From the NCBI GenBank assembly GCA_022843465.1, contig JALHNO010000001.1, positions 136,787-200,786 of the forward strand: 64,000 nt of DNA, written 5' to 3'. Position numbers and translations under genes: made by a program. This stretch comes from Pseudomonadota bacterium (lineage in GTDB: Bacteria > Pseudomonadota > Gammaproteobacteria > Xanthomonadales > Ahniellaceae). The notes under the pieces are model-generated. The model was not told the DNA's origin and did no database searches. It worked only from the letters and a program-made list of their open reading frames with translations. The first letter of the stretch is position 1; each line of letters begins with the position of its first letter. Positions 27,577 through 36,268 of the stretch are shown piece by piece.

Positions 27577-28113
27577 GTGTACGAAGACGTTCTGCGGTTC
27601 TGGTTCGAAGAAATTTCGAGTGCGCAGTGGTGGAAGGTCGATCCCGAATTCGATCGACTGATCGCCCGGCGATTCGGCGCCCTGCACGCGCAGGCCTGTC
27701 AGGCCGAGTTGTTCGAATGGCGACAGCAGGCGTCGGGCCGCCTTGCCGAGATCATCGTGCTCGATCAATTCTCGCGCAATCTCTATCGTGGCCAGGCCGG
27801 CGCCTTTGCGGCCGACTCGATGGCATTGGCACTGGCGCAGGAGGCGGTCGCCAGCGGTGCCGATCAGCAGCTTGCATCCGAGCGGCGCGCCTTTCTCTAC
27901 ATGCCCTATATGCACAGCGAATCGGCGCGCATCCATCAGGAGGCTGAGCGTCTGTTCAAGCAGAACACGGCGGAACAGTCCTTTGAGTTCGAACTCCGCC
28001 ATAAGGCGATCATTGATCGCTTCGGTCGCTATCCGCATCGCAATGCGGCACTGGGCAGATCGTCGACGGCCGAGGAAACCGCCTTTCTGGCCGGACCGGG
28101 TTCGAGCTTCTAG
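27577..28113 (+). CDS. DUF924 family protein
   Basis: 178-aa soluble helical protein of the DUF924 family, function unknown. Family hallmarks are RFWFEE, QWWKVDPEFDRLIARRFG, EIIVLDQFSRNLYRG, FLYMPYMHSES and the C-terminal RFGRYPHRNAALGR. The start is GTG at 27577 with a strong GGAGG site. It is monocistronic, about 160 bp before the next plus-strand gene. Confidence 0.93.
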   Translation: MYEDVLRFWFEEISSAQWWKVDPEFDRLIARRFGALHAQACQAELFEWRQQASGRLAEIIVLDQFSRNLYRGQAGAFAADSMALALAQEAVASGADQQLASERRAFLYMPYMHSESARIHQEAERLFKQNTAEQSFEFELRHKAIIDRFGRYPHRNAALGRSSTAEETAFLAGPGSSF

Positions 28114-28273
28114 CCGCAGCTTGGGGCTACAGCAAAGCAGATTGGGCGCGGCCGCCGACCACAGAGGAGCGTATTGGGCGGTTGACCATGACTGCTGGCA
28201 CCCCCTGACTTCCTTCACTGTCTGGTGTGCTACGGCACCAGCACACTAAAGCCCCTACCGAAGGAGAGTCACC

Positions 28274-29146
28274 ATGAAGGGCATCGTGTTACCGCTGTTG
28301 ATCGCTGGTTTGCTGGGCGTGGCCACGCCGGTACTGGCTGGGCCCCAGGTCGAAAACGCGCGCCGCGCCAGCGTCGCCGCGCCCGATCCGGCCGTCCAGG
28401 TCCTGGAAGTCGCCCGTCTGCTGCGCAGCAACGACTTGGCCGGACTGATCCAGGCGACCCTACCGCCGAGCGCCTATGAAAAGCTCCGTGCGGACTATGA
28501 GGTGCAGCGCAAGCAGCCGACCACGGACGCGCAGCGCGCCAAGTTCGCCGAGGAATTCGCCCGCTTCAACGCGCCGGATGCGATCGACAAGTTGATGGCA
28601 GAAATCGAGCCCAAGTTGGTCGAGGCCCGGCCCAAGCTGCCGGCAGCCCTGATGATGGGCCTCGGCGCGGCACAGATGGCGGTGTTGTCCGAGGAGAGTG
28701 ATCTCACCGCCGACCAGCGCGCCTCTCTGCAACAGGCCTTGCCGGGTCTACAGCAATGGTTGACGACCACCGATTTCCTCAGCTCCGACTCGGCGCGACG
28801 TGCGCTCACCGTCCTCGCGGAAGCGGTGCGTGGCAGCGGAATCGAGTCAATCGATGAACTCAAACAGATGTCGTTCGAACAGGTCCTGGCCAAGGCGGAC
28901 CCCGTGCTTGCCGCCGGCAAGAAGGCAATGCAGGTCTATGGCTTGGACGTCAATGCGATCGTCGACTCGATTCGCGTTGAAGTGCTCTCGATCGAAGGCA
29001 GCAATGCCCGCGTTCGCACCACGGTTACCGTGTTCAATGCGCCGGTCTCAAGCGAACACGATCTGGTTCTGCTCGATGGCCGCTGGTACGGACGTCATGT
29101 GCTGGAACACGATGCCGATGAAGACGAAGATTCCGCGCAGGGTTGA
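28274..29146 (+). CDS. Exported helical protein of unknown function
   Basis: 290-aa protein with signal peptide (IVLPLLIAGLLGVATPVLA) and a mostly helical, charged periplasmic body (VLEVARLLRSNDLAGLIQAT, FARFNAPDAIDKLMAEIEPK), ending in a beta segment (ARVRTTVTVFNAPVSSEHDLVLLDGRWY) that resembles a small NTF2-like or DUF-type end domain. No catalytic motif is seen. GGAGAG precedes the ATG at 28274. A repeat cluster follows the gene. Confidence 0.75.
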   Translation: MKGIVLPLLIAGLLGVATPVLAGPQVENARRASVAAPDPAVQVLEVARLLRSNDLAGLIQATLPPSAYEKLRADYEVQRKQPTTDAQRAKFAEEFARFNAPDAIDKLMAEIEPKLVEARPKLPAALMMGLGAAQMAVLSEESDLTADQRASLQQALPGLQQWLTTTDFLSSDSARRALTVLAEAVRGSGIESIDELKQMSFEQVLAKADPVLAAGKKAMQVYGLDVNAIVDSIRVEVLSIEGSNARVRTTVTVFNAPVSSEHDLVLLDGRWYGRHVLEHDADEDEDSAQG

Positions 29147-29219
29147 TTGCGGATTTGAAGCGAACCGCAGCTCCGCTTCGAGCAGGGAAGCGGAGTTGCT
29201 GGGCGCCTGCAGCCGCTGC

Positions 29220-29430
29220 TCTTGACGTTGACGTCGGAGAGCGTGGCTTGCCGCGCTGCTCGGCTCTGCTCCTGTAGGGCATCTCTGTGAGATGCCATCT
29301 CGACACCGCGAGGATCTCACCATGGCATCTCACAGAGATGCCCTACAGGAAAAGATCAATACGACAGCAGCGCGGCAAGCCACGCTCCATGGCTCTCAGC
29401 AGCGGAGCTGGTCAATCAACTCGGGGACGG
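29220..29430. repeat. Composite intergenic repeat with nested inverted repeats
   Basis: Nested palindromes fill this gap. The outer arms are GAGCGTGGCTTGCCGCGCTG (from about 29239) and its complement ending at 29386. The inner arms are CCTGTAGGGCATCTCTGTGA (from about 29270) and its complement ending at 29349. A short TTGACG run precedes the left arm, and CAGCGGAGCTGGTCAAT follows the right arm. The same bricks occur near 34, 46 and 59 kb. The structure is REP/BIME-like; RNA from it would form a long hairpin between two convergent genes. Confidence 0.85.
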
Positions 29431-29442
29431 GCGCGGCTTGAC

Positions 29443-30300
29443 TCATTCGAACGAATCCGCGAACAGATCGGTCTCGAAACGAAACTGGTAGTAGCCATCG
29501 TAAAGATTCTGCACCAGATGATCGTAACCTTCCGGGCTCAGATGAAAACAATCCCGGCCGAGTCCGGCGCGATTGCGCATCGCGGTCAGTGGGCTCGGCA
29601 GGTTTGCCTCACCCGGTAACGGCAGGCCGGGCGGCAGCATGTCGATGCCGTACTTGTTCTGCATCAGACCGAAATGACGCACATGATGGATGCGCGGATG
29701 GGCATCGGCGATGCCGGCATAGGCATCGACAAAATCGATGGCGGCGGCATTGAGCTGCGCCGGAGTCGGCTGCCCCAGATCATTCCACAGGGGCGTGCAG
29801 AACAATGCACCGATCAAACCGGTGCGGGTATCGCGAAAATTCGGATAGTCGTAAAAGCTAAGCAGCACCTCGATATCGGCGCGCTGGGCGAGGATGAAAT
29901 CGATGATGATGCCGAGATCGAACAGGATGGCCTGCTTGAGCGCCTCCACCTGCAGCGGTGTCAGGCTGGTCGACCAGGCGTCGAGAAAATCATTGCCACC
30001 GACGGTCAGCTGCACGATATCGATGCCGGGATTGGCCAGCAGGGCATCCGCGATCAACTGTAGTTTCGCCGGCTGCTTCCACTCGGCAGCGGTACTCCCG
30101 CTTTCGGTGGTGGTGGTGCCGACCGCGCTGAACTGACCGACACCATTGCTGGTGAACACTACTTCGTGGGCGCCGTCCTGCCACATCTCGGCTGCCCAGC
30201 TGTCGCCGACCACCAGCACCCGCGGCGTCTGTGCCACGGTCGTCTGGCTGAGGGCCAGTGGCAGCAGCAGCGCGCAGATCAGCAGGACTCTGAGCTTCAT
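29443..30300 (-). CDS. Exported SGNH/GDSL hydrolase with C-terminal FE tag
   Basis: 285-aa exported esterase/lipase-type hydrolase. Signal peptide (VLLICALLLPLALSQTTVAQ), block I VVGDSW with nucleophile Ser34, block III VGGND, and block V DCFHLS with the Asp-x-x-His pair near the C-terminus. All catalytic elements are present. The chain ends in LFADSFE, the tail shared with other exported proteins here. The ATG at 30300 starts the signal peptide. It is preceded by a 247-bp divergent gap to a DUF2306-type gene. Substrate unknown. Confidence 0.9.
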   Translation of the reverse strand: MKLRVLLICALLLPLALSQTTVAQTPRVLVVGDSWAAEMWQDGAHEVVFTSNGVGQFSAVGTTTTESGSTAAEWKQPAKLQLIADALLANPGIDIVQLTVGGNDFLDAWSTSLTPLQVEALKQAILFDLGIIIDFILAQRADIEVLLSFYDYPNFRDTRTGLIGALFCTPLWNDLGQPTPAQLNAAAIDFVDAYAGIADAHPRIHHVRHFGLMQNKYGIDMLPPGLPLPGEANLPSPLTAMRNRAGLGRDCFHLSPEGYDHLVQNLYDGYYQFRFETDLFADSFE

Positions 30301-30547
30301 CGCGATGAACCCGGTTGCCAATTCTGCAAGATACCAGCATCGATGGCCGTTGCCGCCCCCGCCTGGCTGCGAACCGCCGTGCGCACCGCTGTCGCCTCGG
30401 CCGGCGAGCGCAGCGCGATCGTGCCTGGTCGCCAGCTGGCGCGCCCGGTCACAGCGCAACCGTCACTGGTCGCAATGCGCAGGAGGCACGGTCGCGGGTT
30501 GGCGACACTGCGGATTCACAGTTCCCGCCAGCGACGAGTGGATCCCG

Positions 30548-31411
30548 ATGAGCAATGCCAAACCCGTACACGTTCCAAGCCTGGACAACGCCGTCGAGAC
30601 CCCGCGCCGCGAGGCGCACGCGCGTCTCTGGTCCGGCCCCCTGCTCATTGCCGCCAAAGCCTGGTGTGTCGTTGCGGTGCTCGGCCAGTTGCTGATGGCG
30701 ATCTATGTGATCGGCTTCTACGGCAGGGCGGCGATCGCCGGTGACATGGCACGCTGGAACAAGGTGCTGCCGCATGGCTTCATCGCCGGCGATAGCCTGG
30801 GCAATGCGGTGGTTGCGCTGCACCTGCTGTTCACTGTGCTGATCGTGCTCGCTGGTGCCCTGCAGCTGATTCCTGCAATTCGTCGGCAGGCGCCGGCCTT
30901 GCATCGCTGGAACGGGCGCGCCTACATCTTCTGCGCCTTCGTGATGAGCCTGGGCGGACTGATCATGCTGATGACGCGGGGCGGTGTTGGCGCGCTGTCG
31001 CAGCACATCGCGATCGCCATCAATGCCGTGCTGATCATGGTCTGTGCCGCGCTGGCGCTGCATCACGCGTGGGCGCGCAGGTTCGATCGACATCAACGCT
31101 GGGCGCTGCGTCTGTTTCTGGCAGTCAGCGGGGTCTGGTTTTTCCGGATCGGGCTGACGCTCTGGATCGTGGTCAACCAGGGTCCGGTCGGATTCGACCC
31201 GGAGACCTTTACCGGTCCCTTCCTCAGCGTGCTGGCCTTCGCGCAATATCTGCTTCCACTGGCCGTGTTCGAGTTGTACTTGCAGGCGAGATCGGCGCGC
31301 ACCGAATTTCCGCGCATGCTGATGACCCTGTCGCTTGCCGTGCTGACGCTGGCGACTGCGGCCGGTATCGCCACCGCGACGATGATCCTGTGGTGGCCGC
31401 GGATGGGCTGA
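30548..31411 (+). CDS. DUF2306-type polytopic membrane protein
   Basis: 287-aa inner-membrane protein with about seven helices. It has DUF2306-like features: an HRWNGRAYIFCAFVMSLGG block after LQLIPAIRR, and HRHQRWALRLFLAVSGVWFFR later. Function is unknown. The ATG at 30548 is taken because the preceding 400 bp of the open frame has no membrane or domain character. It lies 60 bp before the LytS-type kinase gene and a similar membrane protein lies after the LytR-type gene, which suggests a four-gene unit. Confidence 0.8.
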   Translation: MSNAKPVHVPSLDNAVETPRREAHARLWSGPLLIAAKAWCVVAVLGQLLMAIYVIGFYGRAAIAGDMARWNKVLPHGFIAGDSLGNAVVALHLLFTVLIVLAGALQLIPAIRRQAPALHRWNGRAYIFCAFVMSLGGLIMLMTRGGVGALSQHIAIAINAVLIMVCAALALHHAWARRFDRHQRWALRLFLAVSGVWFFRIGLTLWIVVNQGPVGFDPETFTGPFLSVLAFAQYLLPLAVFELYLQARSARTEFPRMLMTLSLAVLTLATAAGIATATMILWWPRMG

Positions 31412-31471
31412 GCACGGTGACCAAATGAGCGGCGCCCCCGGACCCTCGATCCATCGCTACCATTCGTCGCA

Positions 31472-32554
31472 ATGAACGTGCCTCCGCTGCCATCGAACTC
31501 CGCAAGCCCGAACTCCGCACTGGGCTGGCAGCGGCTGCGTCTTACCATCGCGGTGTCGGCGGCGCTCGGATTTCTGTTGAGTCCCGCCTGGACGGCGCCG
31601 ACCCTGCTGGTGATGCTTCGCGCGATCCTGGTCGGGCTTGTCGCCATGCTGACGTTCAGTCTGCTCGAACGCTGGCCACGCCGATTGCCACGCTGGCTGG
31701 GTCGCTGGGTCCTGCAGGTGATCAGTGTCGCCGTCGTCACGCCGTTCGCCGTGTTCATCGCCTATCTGCTGACCACCGGTCACGACGCGACGCCGCTCTG
31801 GCAGAACAAGGAACGTCTGCAGGGCATGGGCATGATGATGGGCTTCGGCGTGCTGCTGGTTCCGTGGATCACGATGACTGCCCTGCTCAGGCAACGCGAC
31901 AGCACGGTGCGCAACCAGGCCCAGGCTTTTGCGCTTGAACGCATGGCGCTTGAACGCAGCGCGCTGGATGCCCGTCTGCGTCTGCTCCAGGCCCAGGTCG
32001 CTCCGCATTTCCTGTTCAATACCCTGGCCAACATACGCGAACTGGTGGACTCTGGTTCGGAGCAGGCCTCGGGGGTCCTGGACAGCCTGATCGCCTATCT
32101 GCGCGCCGCGGTGCCGCGCCTGCATGAATCCGCGACGACCATCGGTCAGGAGATGCAACTGGTGCGCGCGTATCTGGACCTGATGCATATGCGCATGCCG
32201 GATCGACTGAACTATTCGGTGCAGGCCGAAGAGACAGTAATGGACCTGCGCTGCCCGGCAACGACGGTGCTGAGTCTGGTCGAGAACGCGGTCCGTCATG
32301 GCATCGATCCCAGCGAGGACGGCGGCGATATTGAAATTCGCGTGTTGGAGGTCGCTGGCCGCTGTCGCGTGCAGGTCAGCGACAGTGGACTCGGCCTGCG
32401 GCCCACCCAGGGCAGCCTGGGTACCGGCCTGGCCAATTTGCGCGAGCGCCTGCAGCTGGTCTTCGGCGACGCTGTCGGTCTGCGTCTGGCTGAACTCAGG
32501 CCGCGCGGCGTGTTGGCCGAGGTCGAGTTTCCGGCGCAGCGGGTGGCGCCATGA
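31472..32554 (+). CDS. LytS/AlgZ-type membrane histidine kinase
   Basis: 360-aa sensor kinase of the His_kinase (PF06580) family. Four N-terminal membrane helices (about 25-140) precede a coiled linker and the H-box QVAPHFLFNTLANIRE. The ATPase part has SLVENAVRHGI (N-box), VSDSGLGL (G1) and GTGLANLRERL (G2). The stop overlaps the start of the LytTR regulator gene as ATGA, so they form a coupled two-component pair. The signal is unknown; the flanking membrane proteins are candidate targets or co-sensors. Confidence 0.94.
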   Translation: MNVPPLPSNSASPNSALGWQRLRLTIAVSAALGFLLSPAWTAPTLLVMLRAILVGLVAMLTFSLLERWPRRLPRWLGRWVLQVISVAVVTPFAVFIAYLLTTGHDATPLWQNKERLQGMGMMMGFGVLLVPWITMTALLRQRDSTVRNQAQAFALERMALERSALDARLRLLQAQVAPHFLFNTLANIRELVDSGSEQASGVLDSLIAYLRAAVPRLHESATTIGQEMQLVRAYLDLMHMRMPDRLNYSVQAEETVMDLRCPATTVLSLVENAVRHGIDPSEDGGDIEIRVLEVAGRCRVQVSDSGLGLRPTQGSLGTGLANLRERLQLVFGDAVGLRLAELRPRGVLAEVEFPAQRVAP

Positions 32555-33336
32555 GCATCGTCGCGGCGACTGCGTTGATCGCCGATGACGAGCCTCTGCT
32601 GCGCAAATCACTGTGCCGCATGCTGGCCCAGGCCTGGCCCGACCTGCGCATCCTCGCGCAGGTACGCAATGGTCGCGAGGCCGTCGAGCAGTTCGAGGCA
32701 CTGCAACCGGCAATCTGCTTTCTGGATGTGCAGATGCCGGGCATGTCCGGCGTCGAAGCGGCAAGACTGATCGGGCGCCGCGCCCAACTCGTGTTCGTCA
32801 CTGCCTTCGATCAGTATGCGGTACAGGCATTCGAGCACGGCGCACTCGACTATCTGATCAAGCCCGTGGAAGCAACGCGGCTGGCCGATACGGTGGCACG
32901 CCTGCAGCAGCGCCTGGCCAGCGCACGCAGCCTGCCCGACCCGGGGATGCTGCTGGATCAGCTGGCCGCGCGGCTACGCCCAGCCACGGAGCCGACCAGC
33001 CTGCGCTGGATACGCGCTTCGGTCGGACAGACGCTGAAGATGATTGCGGTCGATGAAATCGACTTCCTGAGATCCGACGAGAAGTACACCCGGATCGCCT
33101 GGCGCGGCGATGGCGGCAAACCGGGCGAGGCACTGATCCGCACGCCGCTCAAGGACCTGCTGGCCCAGCTCGACGGCAGTCACTTCGTCCAGGTACACCG
33201 TTCGGTTGTGGTCAATCTGCGCGCGATCAGCCATCTCGTGCGCAGCGACAACGAAACCGCCGAGATCCACCTGCGCGGTCGCAGCGAAGTGCTGCCGGTC
33301 AGTCGCAGCTTCGTGCATCTGTTCCGGCAGATGTAG
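32551..33336 (+). CDS. LytTR-type response regulator
   Basis: 261-aa regulator. The receiver domain (about 5-120) has IADDEP, phospho-Asp in FLDVQMPG, Thr in VFVTAFD and Lys in YLIKPVEA. The C-terminal LytTR DNA-binding domain (about 155-258) shows VDEIDFLRSDEKYTRI, the FVQVHRSVVVNL block and LPVSRSF. LytTR proteins bind direct repeats upstream of target genes. It is coupled to the kinase gene by a 4-bp overlap, and a hairpin follows the stop. Confidence 0.95.
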   Translation: MSIVAATALIADDEPLLRKSLCRMLAQAWPDLRILAQVRNGREAVEQFEALQPAICFLDVQMPGMSGVEAARLIGRRAQLVFVTAFDQYAVQAFEHGALDYLIKPVEATRLADTVARLQQRLASARSLPDPGMLLDQLAARLRPATEPTSLRWIRASVGQTLKMIAVDEIDFLRSDEKYTRIAWRGDGGKPGEALIRTPLKDLLAQLDGSHFVQVHRSVVVNLRAISHLVRSDNETAEIHLRGRSEVLPVSRSFVHLFRQM

Positions 33337-33337
33337 T

Positions 33338-33377
33338 GCGGTCGCCGCTGCCCGCCGATCTGGCGGACTGCGACCGC
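33338..33377 (+). terminator. Terminator-like hairpin after the LytTR regulator gene
   Basis: GCGGTCGC (33338-33345) pairs with GCGACCGC (33370-33377), and CGCC/GGCG inside the loop can extend the structure. It starts right after the stop codon. There is no T-run, so termination would be partial or Rho-assisted. Confidence 0.45.
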
Positions 33378-33494
33378 GGCTCGTCGCCAGCGGACGCGGC
33401 CCGTCCATCTGGAGGGGCGGCTCGTCGCAATCCGATGGCCAGCTGATCGACAGGCTCGCACACTGCACCGAACAAGAAGCCAGTGGAGCACTCC

Positions 33495-34178
33495 ATGCGC
33501 AATCTGCACATCCTTGCCGGTCTGATCGCCCTGGTGGCCGGTGCCATCGCCCTGTGCGCGCGCAAGGGCTCGCCGCTGCACCGGCGCAGCGGCCAGGTGT
33601 TTGTTGCCGCAATGCTGCTGATGACCGCCAGTGCGGTGATCATGGCCGTGTTCCTGCGACCGCATCGGGTCAATACGGTGGCCGGTCTGCTGACCCTTTA
33701 CCTGGTCTGCAGCGGATGGTTGACGGTGCGCTGGCCGGTGCCCGAAATGCGTCGCTGGCTGGCTGGACTGATGTGCATGGCCTTCGCCGCCGGCGGCTAC
33801 GCCGTGCTGCTCGGTATCGAGGCGCTCAACAACGGCATCGGTCATATCGGCGGGGTGCCCGCGCCGGCCATCTTCATGTTCGCCGTCGTTGGAATCTCGG
33901 CCGGCCTGCTCGATGCCCGTCTGCTGCATGCCGGCGACATCCAGGGCGCACAGCGCATCATCCGGCATCTGTGGCGGATGGGCTATGCGATGTGGATCGC
34001 CACCATGTCGTTCTTCCTCGGCCAGGCGAAGTTCTTTCCGCAGTCGGTGCGCGGTACTGGATTGCTCGCCGTCCCGGTCCTGCTGGTCGCCCTCGTGCTG
34101 CTGTATTCCCTGGTGCGCGTGCTGGTCGCCGCCAGGCGCCGACGGGCATCGGCAGCAGTCACGGGAGTCCGATCGTGA
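33495..34178 (+). CDS. Polytopic membrane protein, possibly DUF2306-related
   Basis: 227-aa membrane protein with about seven helices and an N-terminal motif LHILAGLIALVAGAIALCARKGSPLHRRSGQVFVAAML. It recalls the HRxxG/xxxVFxxxM block of DUF2306-like proteins such as the one at 30548. GGAG (33485-33488) precedes the ATG at 33495, so the upstream GTG at 33483 is less likely. It follows the LytS/LytR pair by 158 bp and may be its target. Function unknown. Confidence 0.75.
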   Translation: MRNLHILAGLIALVAGAIALCARKGSPLHRRSGQVFVAAMLLMTASAVIMAVFLRPHRVNTVAGLLTLYLVCSGWLTVRWPVPEMRRWLAGLMCMAFAAGGYAVLLGIEALNNGIGHIGGVPAPAIFMFAVVGISAGLLDARLLHAGDIQGAQRIIRHLWRMGYAMWIATMSFFLGQAKFFPQSVRGTGLLAVPVLLVALVLLYSLVRVLVAARRRRASAAVTGVRS

Positions 34179-34206
34179 GCCGGGTCGTGCCGGTCGGTGG
34201 TCGTAG

Positions 34207-34278
34207 ATGTTGATGTCGAGGTTGACGTTGACGTTGACGTTGACGTTGACGTTGTAGAGCGTGGCTTGCCGCGCTGCG
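34207..34278. repeat. GTTGAC hexamer run joined to a GAGCGTGGCTTGC element
   Basis: Five and two-thirds tandem GTTGAC hexamers (34221-34254), preceded by degenerate units, run directly into TAGAGCGTGGCTTGCCGCGC (from 34255). The same junction occurs twice, in reverse orientation, at 45.93-46.02 kb. No gene is supportable anywhere in 34179-34670. Confidence 0.9.
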
Positions 34279-34340
34279 TTTGATTTTGATCGTTCGTCGT
34301 CAACGTCCTCGTCAACGTCGCAGGCAAGAGCAGCGAGTAG

Positions 34341-34367
34341 GTCGGGTCCCGCGAAGCGGTACCCGAC
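34341..34367. repeat. REP-like imperfect palindrome
   Basis: The arms GTCGGGTCCCGC and GCGGTACCCGAC form an imperfect hairpin with a GAA loop, typical of extragenic palindromes. A second, related-looking palindrome (GGCGGAT arm and ATCCGCC arm) lies at 34493-34519. Between them is a degenerate run rich in CACAACC and CCGCAACC. Confidence 0.7.
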
Positions 34368-34544
34368 GTCGGAGTGTCCGCAGCATCAAGCTCCGCGACC
34401 ACAAGCTGCACAACCACAACCTCCGCAACCACAACCGGAGCAACCATCGCCACGTCGCTCGATGCTCGCAGAAGAAATCGGCGAGACGGCGCGGCGGATA
34501 ACGCTGCGCGGGATCCGCCGTACGCGCCGCCGTTGATCCTGCTC

Positions 34545-34634
34545 TTGTAGAGCGTAGCTTGCTGCGCTGCTCTCCATCCATCCATTCTTTTTGCCGAAGA
34601 GAACCAAGAGCAGCGCGGCAAGCCACGCTCTACA
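34545..34634. repeat. Inverted repeat pair of the GAGCGTGGCTTGC element
   Basis: Left arm 34545-34571 (a variant with TAGCTTGCTGCGC) and right arm 34608-34634 (GCGCGGCAAGCCACGC) are near-perfect inverted copies, separated by about 36 nt. The unit can fold into a long hairpin just after the stop of the minus-strand DUF1456 gene and could act as its terminator. Confidence 0.85.
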
Positions 34635-34670
34635 GGAGCGACGCCGACGTCCAGCACTGCTTGCGTCGGT

Positions 34671-35141
34671 CTAGTCGTGGCGCACGCCGAGCGTCAGGCC
34701 CTTGAGGAAATTGCGCAGCATCTGATCGCCGCAGGGCCGGTAGTTGCGGTGATCCTGCTGCCGGAACAGGGCCGAAAGTTCCGGCTTGGAAACCGGAAAC
34801 CCGGCGTCCTCGAAGATCTGGTGCATGTCGGCGTCCTTCAGTTCGAATGCGACCCGCAATTTCTTCAGCACGATATTGTTGCTGATCCGCTTCTCGACCG
34901 GTCGCGGTGCCTGCCCCGGAATCGTCCCGCGCAGATGAATCACCAGACCATCCAGAAAATGCGCGAGCACGCTGTCGCTGCAGGCGCGGAATCCGGGTGC
35001 GTCTTCCTTCTTGAGATAAGCCTGCACCTCGTCCTTGGCGAGCACCAGCCCGGCGTCGGCCAGCTGGGCGATCTCGATCACGCGGATGTCGCTGAGATCG
35101 AGCATGTAGCGAATGCTGCGCAGTACGTCATTGTTGATCAT
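34671..35141 (-). CDS. DUF1456 (YehS-like) family protein
   Basis: 156-aa protein made of two similar halves of about 70 residues. Each starts with a N(N/I)(D/V)(V/L)L(R/K)xxR motif (MINNDVLRSIRYMLDLSD and SNNIVLKKLRVAFELKD) and ends with a CxDxxLxxFLxGL block. This duplication is the hallmark of the DUF1456/YehS family, function unknown. Single gene, no clear operon. Confidence 0.93.
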   Translation of the reverse strand: MINNDVLRSIRYMLDLSDIRVIEIAQLADAGLVLAKDEVQAYLKKEDAPGFRACSDSVLAHFLDGLVIHLRGTIPGQAPRPVEKRISNNIVLKKLRVAFELKDADMHQIFEDAGFPVSKPELSALFRQQDHRNYRPCGDQMLRNFLKGLTLGVRHD

Positions 35142-35342
35142 TGCCGGCTGATTCCATCCCTTGCGTGGTCGTGCCCGCCATTATGCCGCCTGCGCGACGA
35201 TCACGGCAGTCGCAATGTGGCGTGGTCCGGCTGGCCTGCCATCGCTGCAGCGTCAACCAAATTGCTGCGGGCACGTTGAACAGCGCGTGAGGCGCCGAAC
35301 GCGCGCGGCGACCTCGCTTCCCCATCCCACAGGAGCAAGATC

Positions 35343-35831
35343 ATGTTGCGTACCACCCTGCTTTCCAGTCTGTTCGCGCTTTGTCTCGCCACGTCCGCGA
35401 ATGCCGCCCTGCACGTCGACAGCACGACCACCCTGACCGACGCCGCCGGCGGCACCATGGTCAGTCACACCACGGGTGACATCGGCAGCGAAACCGGCAG
35501 CGCGCTCAGCGAGGCCAGCTTCCTGAATTTCTCTCCGCGCCAGAAGGGCGGCAGCGTCAATGGCAATCTGAGCCGCACGCGTGAGCGTGATGGCGAACTG
35601 ATCACTCAGAACTACAGCGGCAATCTGAGTCTGGTCATTCCTGCCGATGGCAACGGACAGGAAGCCCGCACAGTGACCCTGCAATTTGACGACGTCACTG
35701 TCGTGCGTTCCGAAGAAGGCCGTACCATCAGTGGCACCCTGGTCATCAACGGTCGGGAAGTACCCGCCGACGAAGCGCCGCGCTCGATCATCGCCATCCT
35801 GATCGGTCTGGTGCGGCTGATGCAGGTGTAA
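35343..35831 (+). CDS. Exported protein of unknown function
   Basis: 162-aa protein with signal peptide (LLSSLFALCLATSANA) and a Ser/Thr/Gly-rich, beta-type mature chain (SRTRERDGELITQNYSGNLS, VTLQFDDVTVVRSEEGRTISG). It ends in a hydrophobic stretch (SIIAILIGLVRLMQV) that could be a C-terminal membrane contact. CAGGAG lies before the ATG at 35343. No family is recognised. Confidence 0.75.
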   Translation: MLRTTLLSSLFALCLATSANAALHVDSTTTLTDAAGGTMVSHTTGDIGSETGSALSEASFLNFSPRQKGGSVNGNLSRTRERDGELITQNYSGNLSLVIPADGNGQEARTVTLQFDDVTVVRSEEGRTISGTLVINGREVPADEAPRSIIAILIGLVRLMQV

Positions 35832-35857
35832 TGAGCCTGCGCTGAGCCCGCAGCAGA

Positions 35858-35884
35858 GCCCCGCACCTGCTGGAGGTGCGGGGC
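35858..35884. terminator. Bidirectional hairpin between convergent genes
   Basis: A perfect 11-bp stem (GCCCCGCACCT / AGGTGCGGGGC) with a 5-nt loop lies between the exported-protein gene and the convergent CsbD gene. No T-run is present, but position and strength suggest termination on both strands. Confidence 0.6.
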
Positions 35885-35899
35885 CACGCCGGAGCGTGA

Positions 35900-36100
35900 T
35901 CAGTTGTAGCGGCTTTCGAAGTCCTTGATCTGCTTCTCGGCCTCATCAAGGCTGACGCCATAGGCCTTCTGCAGCTGTCCGAGCAACTCGGTACGACGGC
36001 CGGCAATCACATCCAGCTGATCGTCAGTGAGTTTGCCCCACTGCGCCTGCAGTTTGCCCTTGAATTGCTTCCATTCACCTTTTGCGATTTCCCAGTTCAT
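35900..36100 (-). CDS. CsbD-like stress protein
   Basis: 66-aa small hydrophilic protein of the CsbD/YjbJ family. It starts with MNWEIAKGEWKQFKGKLQAQWGKLTDDQLDVIAG, the family signature, and ends in IKDFESRYN. Such proteins accumulate under general or osmotic stress; their molecular role is not known. AAAGGAG precedes the ATG at 36100. Confidence 0.95.
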   Translation of the reverse strand: MNWEIAKGEWKQFKGKLQAQWGKLTDDQLDVIAGRRTELLGQLQKAYGVSLDEAEKQIKDFESRYN

Positions 36101-36268
36101 GGGTTTCTCCTTTGCCTTGCGGGTAGAAAACCAGCGTCGCTCGACGCCGGCGGTGGGTCATCGAACGGTCGGCTTCAGTTCTGTGCCTGATGTTGCCGTC
36201 CTGAGCCCGCGCTGCAGCCAGCGGACCCCGATGACAAAACGGTTGGACTCTCCACGGCTTGCCCCCGC

